Below, in pieces: positions 52,213 through 62,046 of a stretch of 64,000 nt of DNA; position 1 is the stretch's first letter, and every line of letters starts with the position of its first letter. The position numbers were made by a program, and so were the translations under genes. The notes under the pieces were generated by a model, which had not been told where the DNA came from, made no database searches, and was given only the letters and a program-made list of their open reading frames with translations. The stretch spans positions 434,001 to 498,000 of the forward strand of contig NZ_CP121252.1 of assembly GCF_029637705.1 (NCBI RefSeq), given 5' to 3'. The stretch comes from Citricoccus muralis (GTDB lineage: Bacteria; Actinomycetota; Actinomycetes; Actinomycetales; Micrococcaceae).

Positions 52213-54278
52213 GATGCAGTCTCCTCGACATTCTCGGGATCTTCTGTGTGGTCTGGTTGGTCTGAGGCAGCGACGACGGCGAGGACTTGGCCGAGCTTGA
52301 CCGTCTCGCCCACACGCACGTTCAGGGTGACGGCGCCGGGCAGCGGGGCGGTGAGCCGGTGCTCCATCTTCATCGCCTCGATGGTCACCAGTGCAGCCCC
52401 GGCCTCAACCTTGGCGCCGTGGTCAGCGTGAACCTCGATGACGGTGCCGGGCAGTGGCGCGGTGATTTCCGGGGCGGCTTCGGTGAGTTCGGCCTCGCGC
52501 TGACATAGCCGGGCCAGAGTCTGGGCGTGCGGGTCGGCCACGGTGACGGTGCCGGTGAAGCCCGGGGTGGACACCCACACGACGGCGCCCTCCGGGGCTC
52601 GGGAGGCGACGACTGTGCGCTGCCGGGCTGTGGTGACGGCTCCGGGAACGATGTCACCGGGGCTGGTGGCCGGGTCAGACAGGTGCGGCACCGCGATGGT
52701 GGTGAGATCGCCCTCGGGTGCCCGATGAGTGACCAGGTAGTTGGTGGGCACAGATCCGGTGGCGCGCCAGCCGTCGGTGCGCCAGGCGGAGTTGTGGCAT
52801 ATGGCGTCGCCCGCCTGGTTCTCGGTGAGCGCCGCCTCCACCGCGAGGCGCGCGGTGTGCTCATCCGGGCGGGGGAACACCAGAGCCGGCAGCCGCCGCT
52901 CGATCAGGGTGGTGTCGAGTCGGCCGGCGCGGACATCGTCGTCGTCGAGCAACTGCTGCAGGTAGGAGATATTGGTCTCCACACCGAGCACCACGGTCTC
53001 CTCGAGGGCGCGCCGCAGCCGGGCCAGCGCCTGGCCGCGATCCTCCCCGGTGGCGATGATCTTGGCGAGCATCGGGTCGTAATCGGTGCCGATCACCGAG
53101 CCGATGCGCAGACCGGAATCCACGCGCACTCCGGCCCCGGAAGGTTCGTGCAGGGCGAGGATCTCCCCGGTGCTGGGCAGGAACCCCGCCTCGGGCACCT
53201 CCGCGTAGACCCGGGCCTCCACGGAATGCCCGCGCAGCACCACGTCGTCCTGGGTGAGGTGTAGCGGCTGACCGGCGGCAATGCGCACCTGCTGTTCCAC
53301 CAGGTCGACCCCGGTGACCTCCTCGGTGACCGGGTGCTCCACCTGCAGGCGGGTGTTCATCTCCATGAAGTAGAACGTGCCGGGGTCCTCATCGGAAATC
53401 AGGAACTCGACGGTACCGGCCCCGCGGTAGTCCACGGAGCGCGCGGTATTGCACGCAGCTTCACCGATGCGGCGTCGTGTGTCGGCGTCGAGCAGGGGCG
53501 ACGGCGCCTCCTCGATCACCTTCTGGTGCCGGCGCTGCAGCGAACACTCGCGCTCACCGAGGTGGATCACCGCACCGTGGGCGTCGGCGAGCACCTGCAC
53601 CTCAATGTGGCGCGGGGAGCGGATGAGCTGCTCGATCAGCAGGGAATCGTCCCCGAAGGCAGCGAGGGCCACCCGACGCGCGGTGAGCAGAGTGTCGGGC
53701 AGGTCCTCGGGGCGCTCGACCACGTGCATACCCTTGCCGCCACCACCGGCGGAGGGCTTGATGAGTAGCGGGTAGCGGATCTCGGTGCCGAAATTGCTGA
53801 CCGCCTCGATCAGTTCGGCGTCGCTCAGCCCGGGCTCGGACACGCCGCGCACCACGGGAACACCGGCTTCAGCGACGTGGTTCTTGGAGCGGATCTTACT
53901 GCCCATCACCTCGAGTGCGGGGACGTCCGGGCCGATGAACACCACCCCGGCCTCGGCGCAAGCGCGGGCGAACTCGGCGTTCTCGGAGAGGAACCCGTAG
54001 CCGGGATGGATCGCCTGGGCACCGGTGACGCGGGCGGCGGAGAGCACCGCCTCGATGTTCAGGTAGGACTCGGCGGCCGGTGCCGGACCCAGCCGCACCG
54101 CTTCATCGGCGAGGCGCACATGGGCGGCGTCGGCGTCGGCGTCCGAATACACGGCGACGGCGCGGATTCCCATCGCGTGCAGCGTGGCGATCACCCGGCA
54201 GGCGATCTCGCCGCGGTTGGCCACCAACACGGTGTCAAACATCGTGGTCGGGTGCGGGGTCGGAGTCTGACGTGTCAT
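52209..54278 (-). CDS. accA1: acyl-CoA carboxylase alpha (biotin carboxylase plus BCCP)
   Basis: The 689-residue protein has a biotin carboxylase (MFDTVLVANRGEIACRVIAT start, ATP-grasp with KPSAGGGGKGMHVV, EMNTRLQVEHPVTEE) and a C-terminal biotin carrier domain. The biotinylated Lys is in VTIEAMKMEHRL, about 40 residues before the end. With the beta subunit it carboxylates 3-methylcrotonyl-CoA or another branched acyl-CoA. ATG 54278 lies 5 bases after the beta stop; ATG 54242 would start at MFDTV. The gene order alpha-after-beta and dehydrogenase-next match the mycobacterial accD1-accA1-fadE19 locus. Confidence 0.92.
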   Translation of the reverse strand: MTRQTPTPHPTTMFDTVLVANRGEIACRVIATLHAMGIRAVAVYSDADADAAHVRLADEAVRLGPAPAAESYLNIEAVLSAARVTGAQAIHPGYGFLSENAEFARACAEAGVVFIGPDVPALEVMGSKIRSKNHVAEAGVPVVRGVSEPGLSDAELIEAVSNFGTEIRYPLLIKPSAGGGGKGMHVVERPEDLPDTLLTARRVALAAFGDDSLLIEQLIRSPRHIEVQVLADAHGAVIHLGERECSLQRRHQKVIEEAPSPLLDADTRRRIGEAACNTARSVDYRGAGTVEFLISDEDPGTFYFMEMNTRLQVEHPVTEEVTGVDLVEQQVRIAAGQPLHLTQDDVVLRGHSVEARVYAEVPEAGFLPSTGEILALHEPSGAGVRVDSGLRIGSVIGTDYDPMLAKIIATGEDRGQALARLRRALEETVVLGVETNISYLQQLLDDDDVRAGRLDTTLIERRLPALVFPRPDEHTARLAVEAALTENQAGDAICHNSAWRTDGWRATGSVPTNYLVTHRAPEGDLTTIAVPHLSDPATSPGDIVPGAVTTARQRTVVASRAPEGAVVWVSTPGFTGTVTVADPHAQTLARLCQREAELTEAAPEITAPLPGTVIEVHADHGAKVEAGAALVTIEAMKMEHRLTAPLPGAVTLNVRVGETVKLGQVLAVVAASDQPDHTEDPENVEETAS

Positions 54279-54283
54279 GGGGG

Positions 54284-55891
54284 CTACATCCTGAACAGGC
54301 CGAAGCCGGGGTCGGGCAGGGGTGCGTGGGCGCAGGCCTCGAGCGCCATCGCCACCACACGACGGGTGTCGCACGGGTCGATGATTCCGTCGTCCCAGAG
54401 CCGTGCGGTGGAGTAATAAGGCTGACCCTGGTCCTCATAGTTCTGCCGGATGGGGTCTTTGAATCGGGCTTCGTCGTCGTCGCTCCAGGTCTCACCCGCA
54501 GCCTCGAGCTGGTCGCGCTTGACGGTGGCGAGCACCCCTGCCGCTTGTTCCCCGCCCATCACGGAGATCCGGGCGTTCGGCCACATAAACAAGAATCGGG
54601 GGGAATAGGCCCGCCCGCACATCGAGTAGTTGCCGGCCCCGAATGAGCCGCCGATGATCACCGTGATCTTCGGAACCCGGGTGGTGGCGACGGCGGTGAC
54701 CATTTTTGCCCCGTTTTTCGCGATGCCGCCGGATTCGTAATCCCGGCCCACCATGAACCCGGAGATGTTTTGCAGGAACAGCAACGGAATCCCGCGCTGG
54801 TCGCACAGCTCGATGAAGTGCGCGCCCTTCAGGGAGGACTCGGAGAACAGGATGCCATTATTGGCGACGATGCCCACCGGGTGCCCGTCGATGTGGGCGA
54901 ACCCGGTGACCAAGGTGGTGCCGTAGTCGCGCTTGAACTCGTGGAAGGCGCCGTCGTCGACGATCCGGGCGATGACCTCGCGTACTTCGAAGGGCTGGTT
55001 CACATCGGTGGGGATGATGCCGTCGAGGTCCTCGACCGGCAGCCGCGGCGGGAGCGGATCCTGACGCTGCCAGGCGCGCGGGCCGGGGGCAGGGAGGGTG
55101 GAGACGATGTCGCGAACGATCTGCAGGGCATGGTCGTCGTCCTCGGCGAGGTGATCCGCTACCCCGGATTGGGCGGTATGTACGACGGCGCCGCCGAGCT
55201 CTTCGGCGGTGACCACTTCGCCGGTGGCCGCTTTCACCAGGGGCGGGCCGCCCAGGAAGATGGTCCCCTGGTTGCGCACGATCACGGTCTCGTCGCTCAT
55301 GGCGGGCACGTACGCCCCGCCGGCGGTGCACGAGCCGAGGACGGCGGCGATCTGCGGGATGCCGCGGGCCGAGAGCTGGGACTGGTGGTAGAAGATCCGG
55401 CCAAAGTGGTCGCGGTCCGGGAACACCTCGTCCTGCATGGGGAGGAACGCGCCGCCGGAATCCACCAGGTACAAACACGGCAACCGATTCTCGGCGGCCA
55501 CTTCTTGGGCGCGCAGGTGCTTCTTGACGGTGAGCGGGAAGTAGGTGCCGCCCTTCACGGTGGAGTCATTGCAGACGATCATCACCAGCCGGCCGTGCAC
55601 CAGCCCGATCCCGGTGATCAGCCCGGCCGCCGGGGCCGCGCCGTCGTACATCTCCTCCGCGGCCAGCGGGGCCAGCTCCAGGAACGGGCTGCCCGGATCC
55701 AACAGCCGGTTCACACGTTCCCGGGGCAACAGCCGGCCGCGCTCCTGGTGACGCCGTCGTGCTTTCTCTGGTCCGCCGAGGGCGGCGCGTCCCAGCCGCT
55801 GTGTGAGTTCGGCGCGCAGTTGGCCGTTGTGCTCGCGGCGCTGGGCGAAGGTGTCGCTGTGCCGGTCGACGGTGCTGGGCAGCGTCTCCAT
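54284..55891 (-). CDS. accD1: acyl-CoA carboxylase beta (carboxyltransferase)
   Basis: The 535-residue carboxyltransferase matches the methylcrotonyl-CoA carboxylase beta group. It has [57 protein letters not shown] and [15 protein letters not shown], with [20 protein letters not shown] in the second half. These glycine-rich loops form the two oxyanion holes. ATG 55891 follows GGAGG. It is the first gene of the leftward operon, divergent from the TetR gene, which likely controls it. Confidence 0.93.
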   Translation of the reverse strand: METLPSTVDRHSDTFAQRREHNGQLRAELTQRLGRAALGGPEKARRRHQERGRLLPRERVNRLLDPGSPFLELAPLAAEEMYDGAAPAAGLITGIGLVHGRLVMIVCNDSTVKGGTYFPLTVKKHLRAQEVAAENRLPCLYLVDSGGAFLPMQDEVFPDRDHFGRIFYHQSQLSARGIPQIAAVLGSCTAGGAYVPAMSDETVIVRNQGTIFLGGPPLVKAATGEVVTAEELGGAVVHTAQSGVADHLAEDDDHALQIVRDIVSTLPAPGPRAWQRQDPLPPRLPVEDLDGIIPTDVNQPFEVREVIARIVDDGAFHEFKRDYGTTLVTGFAHIDGHPVGIVANNGILFSESSLKGAHFIELCDQRGIPLLFLQNISGFMVGRDYESGGIAKNGAKMVTAVATTRVPKITVIIGGSFGAGNYSMCGRAYSPRFLFMWPNARISVMGGEQAAGVLATVKRDQLEAAGETWSDDDEARFKDPIRQNYEDQGQPYYSTARLWDDGIIDPCDTRRVVAMALEACAHAPLPDPGFGLFRM

Positions 55892-55977
55892 GCGGCCTCC
55901 CTGGGAATCTCGGGCTGGTGGTGAGTTGTTCGGCGGGGTGTTCGGTGGTGCCCCGGTCGGGTACGATGGTGGACATC

Positions 55978-56014
55978 CAGTTAATGATGACTCACTGAAA
56001 TCCAGGCTAGTGAG
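55978..56014. promoter_or_regulatory. candidate TetR operator between accD1 and the TetR gene
   Basis: The divergent gap has CAGTTAATGATGACTCACTG (55978-55997) and the inverted pair CTCACT/AGTGAG (55991-55996 and 56009-56014). A related AGTTAC-N6-GTAACT palindrome lies before the acyl-CoA ligase at 57903. Shared half-sites suggest one TetR regulator for both promoters. This is inferred from symmetry and position. Confidence 0.4.
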
Positions 56015-56025
56015 GGAGATCACAT

Positions 56026-56649
56026 TTGTCCAGGCCGAGTGCACCCGCCACCCGTCGTCAGGCGGAGAAGAATCAGCGTCGTCAGGATCTGCTCGATGCC
56101 GCCGGGGTGCTCTTCGGGGCGCGCGGCTACGATGCGGTGTCCCTCGACGACGTTGGTAGCGAGGTTGGCGTGACCGGGCAGGCGATTTACCGGCACTTCA
56201 AGGGCAAGCAGGATCTGCTCGGACAGCTGCTGCTCGGGGTCAGTGAACGACTGCTCTCCGGGGCGCAGGACATTCGCGCCTCGGTGCCCGACGTGTCGGC
56301 GCGGGCCCGGCCGTTGATCGAGTTTCAGGTCGAGTTCGCGCTCGGGAACCCCGAGGTGATCCGGGTGCAGGACCAAGACCTGGCTCGGCTGGCCGAGGCG
56401 GACCGGCGGTTGGTGCGTCGCATGCAGCGCGAGTATCTGGATCACTGGTCGGCAGCGCTGGCTGCTCTCCATCCTGAAGATTCCCGCGATGAGCTGCACA
56501 CCCGCGTGCACGGCGTCATCGGGCTGATCAATTCCACCAGTCACTCGCTGAAATCCCGGTATGGCCCCGGGGTGGATCCGCGACGTCGCGCCGACAGCCA
56601 GCGCGCCCTGATCAAGATGGCCCAGGCCGCGGTGTCCGCCCGGCTGTGA
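56026..56649 (+). CDS. TetR-family transcriptional regulator
   Basis: The 207-residue protein has an N-terminal HTH ([20 protein letters not shown], then [24 protein letters not shown]) followed by a helical ligand domain. The start is TTG with GGGAG about 9 bases upstream. It is divergent from accD1 and precedes an acyl-CoA dehydrogenase and acyl-CoA ligase. It therefore probably represses branched-chain or fatty acyl-CoA catabolism and responds to an acyl-CoA. A long C-terminal stretch is not recognised in detail. Confidence 0.9.
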   Translation: MSRPSAPATRRQAEKNQRRQDLLDAAGVLFGARGYDAVSLDDVGSEVGVTGQAIYRHFKGKQDLLGQLLLGVSERLLSGAQDIRASVPDVSARARPLIEFQVEFALGNPEVIRVQDQDLARLAEADRRLVRRMQREYLDHWSAALAALHPEDSRDELHTRVHGVIGLINSTSHSLKSRYGPGVDPRRRADSQRALIKMAQAAVSARL

Positions 56650-56710
56650 CCCGGCCGCACCCGCGCCCGAACCCGCAGTGCACCCGAACCCGAACCGCGA
56701 AGGAGGCAGC

Positions 56711-57871
56711 ATGTTTGCCGGATTCTACGAAGAACTGCACGAGGAGTTCCGCGAGCTCGCCCGGGAGTTTTCCGCCCGCGAGGTCGCCCCCCACTACGCC
56801 GACTGGGAGAAAGCGCACCGCATGGACCGATCCCTCTGGACCGCCGCCGGAGAGCAGGGGCTGCTGGGGTTGGCCGTGCCCGAGGAGTTCGGCGGCATGG
56901 GACTGAATGACTACCGGTTCCGCATGGTGCTCGACGAGGAGCTCTGCCGGGCCGGGCACGAATCGGTGGGCTTGGCCTTCCACCTGCATGACGACTGGGT
57001 GCTGCCCGCCCTGTTGCGCTACGGAAACGATGAACAGCAGAGCCGGTGGCTGCCGCGCATGGTGGACGGCTCGCTGGTGACCTCGGTGGCGTGGACCGAG
57101 CCCGGCTGCGGCTCCGATCTGCGCGGAGTACGCACGAAAGCCGTGCCCGACGGCGAGGTCTGGGTGCTCGATGGGCAGAAAACGTTCATCGGCAACGGGA
57201 TCACCGGCGATGCCGCCCTGGTGCTGGCCCGCACGGACGGCTCCAGTCCCACCGAGCGCGGCGGCGCAAACTCGTTCAGCCTGTTCTTCGTCGAAAAAAC
57301 GGCAGGGTACGACGTCGGCTCCCCGCTCGAAAAAATGGGTCTCACCGCCTCGGATACCGCAGAGCTGTTCTTCACCGGGGTGCGGGTTCCGGGCGCGAAC
57401 CTCATCGGGGAGCTCGGGGCAGGGCTGCGCTACGTGCACGAGCTGCTACCGCAGGGCCGGCTTGCCGTCGCCACGTCTTCTGTGGCGCTGGCCGCCCAGA
57501 CGCTGCGCGCCACCCGGGAGTACGTGAGTCAGCGGCAGGTGTCCGACCGGTCGGTGGATGAGTTCCAGAACACCCGCTTCCGGCTGGCGGACATGCAGGT
57601 CTCTCTCGAGGTGACTCAGCACTATGTGGCGCAAGCGGTCACCCGGTTTAATGACGGCGAGCTGAGCCTGACGGACGCATCGAAGACGAAAATGTGGGCG
57701 AGCGAGCGGGCGAAAGAGCTGATCGACCAGTGCCTGCAGCTGCACGGCGGGTACGGTTACATCCTCGAATACCCGGTGGCTAAGGCTTATCTGGCGGTGC
57801 GGTTGTTCACGATTTTCGGTGGTACTTCCGAAGTGCTGCGGGACACCATCGCCCGGGACCTTGTGAGCTAG
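56711..57871 (+). CDS. acyl-CoA dehydrogenase, long-chain-like, catalytic Glu unclear
   Basis: The 386-residue FAD enzyme has SVAWTEPGCGSDLRGVRTKA, VEKTAGYDVGSPLEKMGL and QLHGGYGYILEYPVAKAYLA, like long-chain acyl-CoA dehydrogenases. At the position of the LCAD base (PQERL in relatives) it reads PQGRL (Gly249). At the MCAD-type position it reads FGGTSEVLRD with Gly370. So neither usual catalytic Glu is visible; another residue may serve or the reaction may differ. ATG 56711 has a perfect AAGGAGG site. It follows the TetR gene by 61 bases and precedes the acyl-CoA ligase. Confidence 0.85.
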   Translation: MFAGFYEELHEEFRELAREFSAREVAPHYADWEKAHRMDRSLWTAAGEQGLLGLAVPEEFGGMGLNDYRFRMVLDEELCRAGHESVGLAFHLHDDWVLPALLRYGNDEQQSRWLPRMVDGSLVTSVAWTEPGCGSDLRGVRTKAVPDGEVWVLDGQKTFIGNGITGDAALVLARTDGSSPTERGGANSFSLFFVEKTAGYDVGSPLEKMGLTASDTAELFFTGVRVPGANLIGELGAGLRYVHELLPQGRLAVATSSVALAAQTLRATREYVSQRQVSDRSVDEFQNTRFRLADMQVSLEVTQHYVAQAVTRFNDGELSLTDASKTKMWASERAKELIDQCLQLHGGYGYILEYPVAKAYLAVRLFTIFGGTSEVLRDTIARDLVS

Positions 57872-57902
57872 GTCACGTTTTGCTAGGTTCGAGGCGGAAT
57901 CG

Positions 57903-57920
57903 AGTTACAACTCAGTAACT
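57903..57920. promoter_or_regulatory. palindrome before acyl-CoA ligase gene
   Basis: AGTTAC-AACTCA-GTAACT is a perfect 6+6+6 palindrome 24 bases before the ligase ATG. Its halves resemble the AGTTA/ACTCA pieces in the accD1-TetR gap, so the TetR protein at 56026 is a candidate binder. Confidence 0.45.
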
Positions 57921-57943
57921 GAACCGAGCGGCGGGAGTGCCCC

Positions 57944-59641
57944 ATGACCACACCCCAGACCCACCTCACGATGTCCCACGACGTCGGACCTACCGAACCG
58001 GCCTTGATCGAGCAGACCATCGGCGAAAACCTCCGCGCCACCGTCCAGCGTTTCGGTGACCGGGATGCGCTCGTCGACGTCGCCGCCGGGCGTCGCTGGA
58101 GCTACACCGAGTTCCGCCGCGATGTCCGCCGCCTGGCCACCGGGCTACTGCGCGCCGGCGTGGAGGTCGGGGAGAGAGTGGGCGTCTGGGCGCCGAACCG
58201 CTGGGAATGGACTCTCACCCAATACGCCACCGCCGAAATCGGCGCGATCATGGTCAACATCAATCCGGCATACCGGCAGCATGAGCTCGAATACGTGCTG
58301 CAACAGTCCGGGATCACCGTCGTCGTCGCCGCCGATGCCCAGCCCACGGCGGACTACCCCGGCATGCTGGCCCGCGCCGAGATGAACCTGGGCGCGCTGA
58401 AGCACACGATCATCATGGGGGAGGATTCCTGGCGCCAGGTCGCCGAAGTGGAGGCCGACGACGCCGGCCTCGACGCGACCGCCGCCCAACTGTCCCCGGA
58501 CGACCCGATCAACATCCAGTACACCTCCGGCACCACCGGCTTCCCCAAGGGCGCGACCCTCACGCACCGGAACATCCTGAACAACGGATTCCTCGTGGGC
58601 GAGATCTGCCGGTATACCGAGGAAGACCGCATCTGCATCCCGGTGCCGTTCTACCACTGCTTCGGCATGGTGATGGGCAACCTCGCGGCCACCTCCCACG
58701 GGGCGGCCATGATCATTCCCGGGCCGGTCTTCCACCCCGGTGCCGTGCTGGACACCGTCGAGCAGCAGCGCTGCACCAGCCTGTACGGGGTCCCCACCAT
58801 GTTCATCGCGGAGTTGGAGCTGGACGGCGAAAAAACCGTCGTCGACTATGACCTCTCCACTCTGCGCACCGGGATCATGGCCGGCTCGCCCTGCCCCGCC
58901 GAGGTGATGCGCCAGGTGATCGAGACCATGCACATGGCGGAAGTGACCATCTGCTACGGGATGACCGAAACCTCACCGGTGTCCATGCAAACCCGACCCG
59001 ACGATGCCCTGGAGCTGCGGGTCGGCACGGTGGGCCGGGTGTCCCCGCACGCCGAGGTTAAGATCATCGACCCCGCCACCGGGGAGATCCAGCCGGTGGG
59101 CGAGACCGGGGAGCTGTGCACCCGCGGTTACCTGGTGATGGACGGTTACTGGGGCGAGCCGGAGAAGACCGCCGAAGCACTCGACGCCGAGGGGTGGATG
59201 CACACCGGTGATCTGGCCACCATGGATGCGGAAGGCTACGTGCGCGTGACCGGGCGCATCAAGGACATGGTGATCCGCGGCGGCGAGAACATCTACCCGC
59301 GCGAAATCGAGGAGTTCCTGTACACCCACCCCGACATCATTGATGCCCAGGCGATCGGTGTGCCCGATGAAAAATACGGTGAGGAGGTGATGGTGTGGGT
59401 GCGGCTGCGCGCAGGCGCCGAACCGCTGACCGCCCAGGCGCTGCACGCGTTCTGTGATGGCCAGCTGGCCCGGTACAAAATCCCGCGGTACGTGAAGATC
59501 GTGGACGAATTCCCGACGACGGTCACCGGCAAGGTGCGCAAGGTGCAGATGCGCGATGACGCCGCTGCCCTGCTGGCCAGCGGTGCGACCGGCGACGTCG
59601 ACGACTACCGCCGGCCCCGGACATCGCCCCGAGAATTCTGA
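57944..59641 (+). CDS. acyl-CoA ligase (AMP-forming, fatty-acyl type)
   Basis: The 565-residue enzyme has the AMP-binding P-loop [20 protein letters not shown] (about residues 191-210), [15 protein letters not shown] and the hinge [20 protein letters not shown] with the C-terminal catalytic Lys in [13 protein letters not shown]. It is much longer than PaaK-type phenylacetate ligases, so it is probably a medium- or branched-chain fatty acid ligase feeding the neighbouring acyl-CoA dehydrogenases. It begins 72 bases after the dehydrogenase and precedes the thioesterase by 10 bases. Confidence 0.9.
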   Translation: MTTPQTHLTMSHDVGPTEPALIEQTIGENLRATVQRFGDRDALVDVAAGRRWSYTEFRRDVRRLATGLLRAGVEVGERVGVWAPNRWEWTLTQYATAEIGAIMVNINPAYRQHELEYVLQQSGITVVVAADAQPTADYPGMLARAEMNLGALKHTIIMGEDSWRQVAEVEADDAGLDATAAQLSPDDPINIQYTSGTTGFPKGATLTHRNILNNGFLVGEICRYTEEDRICIPVPFYHCFGMVMGNLAATSHGAAMIIPGPVFHPGAVLDTVEQQRCTSLYGVPTMFIAELELDGEKTVVDYDLSTLRTGIMAGSPCPAEVMRQVIETMHMAEVTICYGMTETSPVSMQTRPDDALELRVGTVGRVSPHAEVKIIDPATGEIQPVGETGELCTRGYLVMDGYWGEPEKTAEALDAEGWMHTGDLATMDAEGYVRVTGRIKDMVIRGGENIYPREIEEFLYTHPDIIDAQAIGVPDEKYGEEVMVWVRLRAGAEPLTAQALHAFCDGQLARYKIPRYVKIVDEFPTTVTGKVRKVQMRDDAAALLASGATGDVDDYRRPRTSPREF

Positions 59642-59651
59642 GGAGACCCCG

Positions 59652-60068
59652 ATGAGCCCCTGCTATTTCGAACGCATCGATGCGCACACCTTCCAGCCCA
59701 CACCACACACCTCCGGTGCCTGGAACGTGACCGAGCAGCACATCGCCCCGGTGTTCGGCCTGCTCACCCACGCGCTGGAGACGGATCGAGACAGTCGGCG
59801 CGGCGCAGGCACGGGCGAGGAGCCGCTGCCGATCACCCGGATCTCCTTCGACATTCTCGGCACCCTGACAGTAGCCGACCCCATGGAGATCAGCTGCCGG
59901 GTGATCCGTCCCGGGCGCGCGCACTATTGGGCGCGCACCCCAGTGGAGCTGGTGGCGGACGAACCGGTGAGCGCCACCGGCCACGGGCTCACCTACAGTG
60001 TCCTCCACGACGTCGAGGGTCCGGTGGGTGCGGTGAGCCAGGCGCTCACCGTGCGGCCGCTGGGCTGA
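59652..60068 (+). CDS. acyl-CoA thioesterase-like hot-dog protein
   Basis: The 138-residue protein begins MSPCYFERIDAHTFQPTPHT and contains ITRISFDILGTLTVADPMEI, resembling the N-terminal half of TesB/4HBT-type thioesterases. Full TesB enzymes have two such domains, so this is a single-domain relative. ATG 59652 has GAGGAGA upstream, 10 bases after the ligase stop, so the two are co-transcribed. It may hydrolyse excess acyl-CoA from the ligase. It is convergent with the paa-linked hydratase, with 3 bases between the stops. Confidence 0.7.
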   Translation: MSPCYFERIDAHTFQPTPHTSGAWNVTEQHIAPVFGLLTHALETDRDSRRGAGTGEEPLPITRISFDILGTLTVADPMEISCRVIRPGRAHYWARTPVELVADEPVSATGHGLTYSVLHDVEGPVGAVSQALTVRPLG

Positions 60069-60071
60069 ACG

Positions 60072-60869
60072 TCAGCGCAGCGGGCGCCCGGTGAATGCCG
60101 GTTTCCGCTTCTGCTGGAACGCGGCGAACCCCTCGGCATAGTCCTCGGTGCCGCACAGCTCGCCCTGCAGCCGGTTCTCGTGCTCCACCGACTCCCACAG
60201 TCCGATCCGCTGATCGCGCACCTGGGCCACCAGCTCGCGGGACGCGAGGAAAGCAGCGGTGGCGCCCCGGGCGACCTTTGCCACCGTGGCGCGGGTGAAG
60301 TCCAGCAGCTCGGCGTCATCCACCGCACGGGAGAACAATCCCGAACGCACCGCTTCCGCCCCCGACATCAGCTCGGCGGTGTAGATCAGATCCAGGGTGC
60401 GGTGCGCCCCGAGCCGCTCGGTGAACAGCGCGTGTCCGCCTGAATCCAGGGTGGCGCCGAGATTCGCGAACGGCGAGCCGATCTTCGCGCCCTCGCCCAC
60501 GTAGACGACGTCGGTGGCGATCGCTAGCCCCAGGCCGACTCCCAGGCACGCCCCCTGCACGGCGGCGAAGGTCGGCGCCGGGAACCCCGCCATCTGCTTC
60601 AGCACCGGGGTGACCCGTTCACTGAGATACCCGTAGGCGTCGTCGGTGGCGGGGGTGACGTTCGAGATATCCCGGCCCGCGCAGAATCCGCGGCCCTCAC
60701 CGCGCAGCAGCAGGGCGCGCACCTGCCCGGCCTCTACCGCGCGGGCGGCCTGGGCGTAAGCCTCGGAGAGTTCCTGTAGCGCGGCCTCGTCCAGCGAATT
60801 CATCTTCTGCGGGGCATTGAGCACGACCTCGGCGTATCCGGCGTCGTCGTGCAGTGTCAGCTCGATCAT
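60072..60869 (-). CDS. paaG: enoyl-CoA hydratase/isomerase, PaaG-like
   Basis: The 265-residue crotonase-fold protein has GEGRGFCAGRDISNV (oxyanion hole), AAVQGACLGVGLGLAIATDV and GAKIGSPFANLGATLDSGG, where the Asp of LDSGG fits the isomerase catalytic residue. It ends RKPAFTGR as usual for these enzymes. In phenylacetate operons PaaG converts ring-epoxyphenylacetyl-CoA to oxepin-CoA. It lies 12 bases after paaE and ends the operon. A general enoyl-CoA hydratase role (PaaF) cannot be excluded. Confidence 0.8.
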   Translation of the reverse strand: MIELTLHDDAGYAEVVLNAPQKMNSLDEAALQELSEAYAQAARAVEAGQVRALLLRGEGRGFCAGRDISNVTPATDDAYGYLSERVTPVLKQMAGFPAPTFAAVQGACLGVGLGLAIATDVVYVGEGAKIGSPFANLGATLDSGGHALFTERLGAHRTLDLIYTAELMSGAEAVRSGLFSRAVDDAELLDFTRATVAKVARGATAAFLASRELVAQVRDQRIGLWESVEHENRLQGELCGTEDYAEGFAAFQQKRKPAFTGRPLR

Positions 60870-60881
60870 GATGATCTCCAG

Positions 60882-62036
60882 TCAGGCGTCGAAATCGACG
60901 ACGAGGGTGTCCGAGGTGGGGCGGGTCTGGCAGGTCAGCACGTAGCCGTGGTCGACCTCGTCTTTTTCCAGCGCGTAGTTCTCCTCCATCTCGAAGTCCC
61001 CGGAGATCACCTTGGCGCGGCAGGTGCCGCACACCCCGCCCGCGCAGGCGAACGGGGTATCGGGGCGCACGCGCAGCGCGGCGTTCAGCACGGTCTCCCG
61101 GGCCGAGGCGGGTGATTCGATGCGGGAGGACTGACCGTCGAGGTTGAACTCGATCGTCACGTTCTCACCCTCGGGGTCGGCGACGACAGCCCGGCCCTGA
61201 TGCCCGGCCGGGCGATCGGGCTTGCCGGTGGTGAACAACTCAAACCGGATCTTCTCCGCAGGCACCCCGCGCGCGGCCAGGGTGTCGCGGCACATCTGCA
61301 CCAGCTCGAAGGGACCGCACAAGAACCACTCGTCGGTGGAAGCCACCGGGATGATCTGATCTAGCAGTTCGTTGAGTTTCTCCTCGTCGATCCGTCCCGA
61401 CATCAGCGGAGCGATGCGCTGCTCGCGCGAGAGCACATGGTGAATGGCCAACCGGGAGGGGTACTTGTCCTTCAGATCGCCCAGTTCCTCAGCGAACATC
61501 ACATCCATGGCGGAGCGGTTGGCATAGACCAAATCGAACGACGACGACGCCGAGGCCCCCAGTACCGCCTTCGCGATCGCCATGATCGGGGTGATTCCGG
61601 AGCCGGCCGCGAACGCCACCAGGTGGGTGTTCGGGTTCTTCGCGACTTCCGCCTCCGCCAGCTGTTCGGCGTCGTTCATCGACGTGATCTGCATTTTCGA
61701 GGTGAACGCGCCCTGGGGATTCATGACCTCCAGGGTGTCTCCGGCGGCGAGCTCCTCGTTGGCCCAGGTAGAAAAGATCCCGCCCAGGTCCTTTTTAATA
61801 GCCACGCGGATTTCCCCGGGCACCGGCTCCGTGCAGATCGAGTACGACCGGCGCACCTCCTGCCCGTCGAGGGTGGCCCGCAGCGCGACGTACTGGCCCG
61901 GCAGATAATCGTAGTCGTCCTGCAGTTCCTCCGGAATCGCGAAGGTGACCTCCACCGAATCGGCGGTCAGCTTGCGCACCTCGGACACCGTGAGCGAATT
62001 GAAGGAGGCGCGGCGTTTGGTGAGTGTCTCAGTCAT
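60882..62036 (-). CDS. paaE: phenylacetyl-CoA epoxidase reductase PaaE
   Basis: The 384-residue reductase has an FAD domain (RRSYSICTEP), an NAD(P) domain (AAGSGITPIMAIAKAVL) and a C-terminal [2Fe-2S] ferredoxin domain with cysteines in PFACAGGVCGTCRAK and VLTCQT. PaaE supplies electrons to the PaaABC oxygenase core that epoxidises phenylacetyl-CoA. It is 10 bases after paaD in the same operon. The domain order and length are as usual. Confidence 0.95.
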   Translation of the reverse strand: MTETLTKRRASFNSLTVSEVRKLTADSVEVTFAIPEELQDDYDYLPGQYVALRATLDGQEVRRSYSICTEPVPGEIRVAIKKDLGGIFSTWANEELAAGDTLEVMNPQGAFTSKMQITSMNDAEQLAEAEVAKNPNTHLVAFAAGSGITPIMAIAKAVLGASASSSFDLVYANRSAMDVMFAEELGDLKDKYPSRLAIHHVLSREQRIAPLMSGRIDEEKLNELLDQIIPVASTDEWFLCGPFELVQMCRDTLAARGVPAEKIRFELFTTGKPDRPAGHQGRAVVADPEGENVTIEFNLDGQSSRIESPASARETVLNAALRVRPDTPFACAGGVCGTCRAKVISGDFEMEENYALEKDEVDHGYVLTCQTRPTSDTLVVDFDA

Positions 62037-62046
62037 GATGGTCCCC

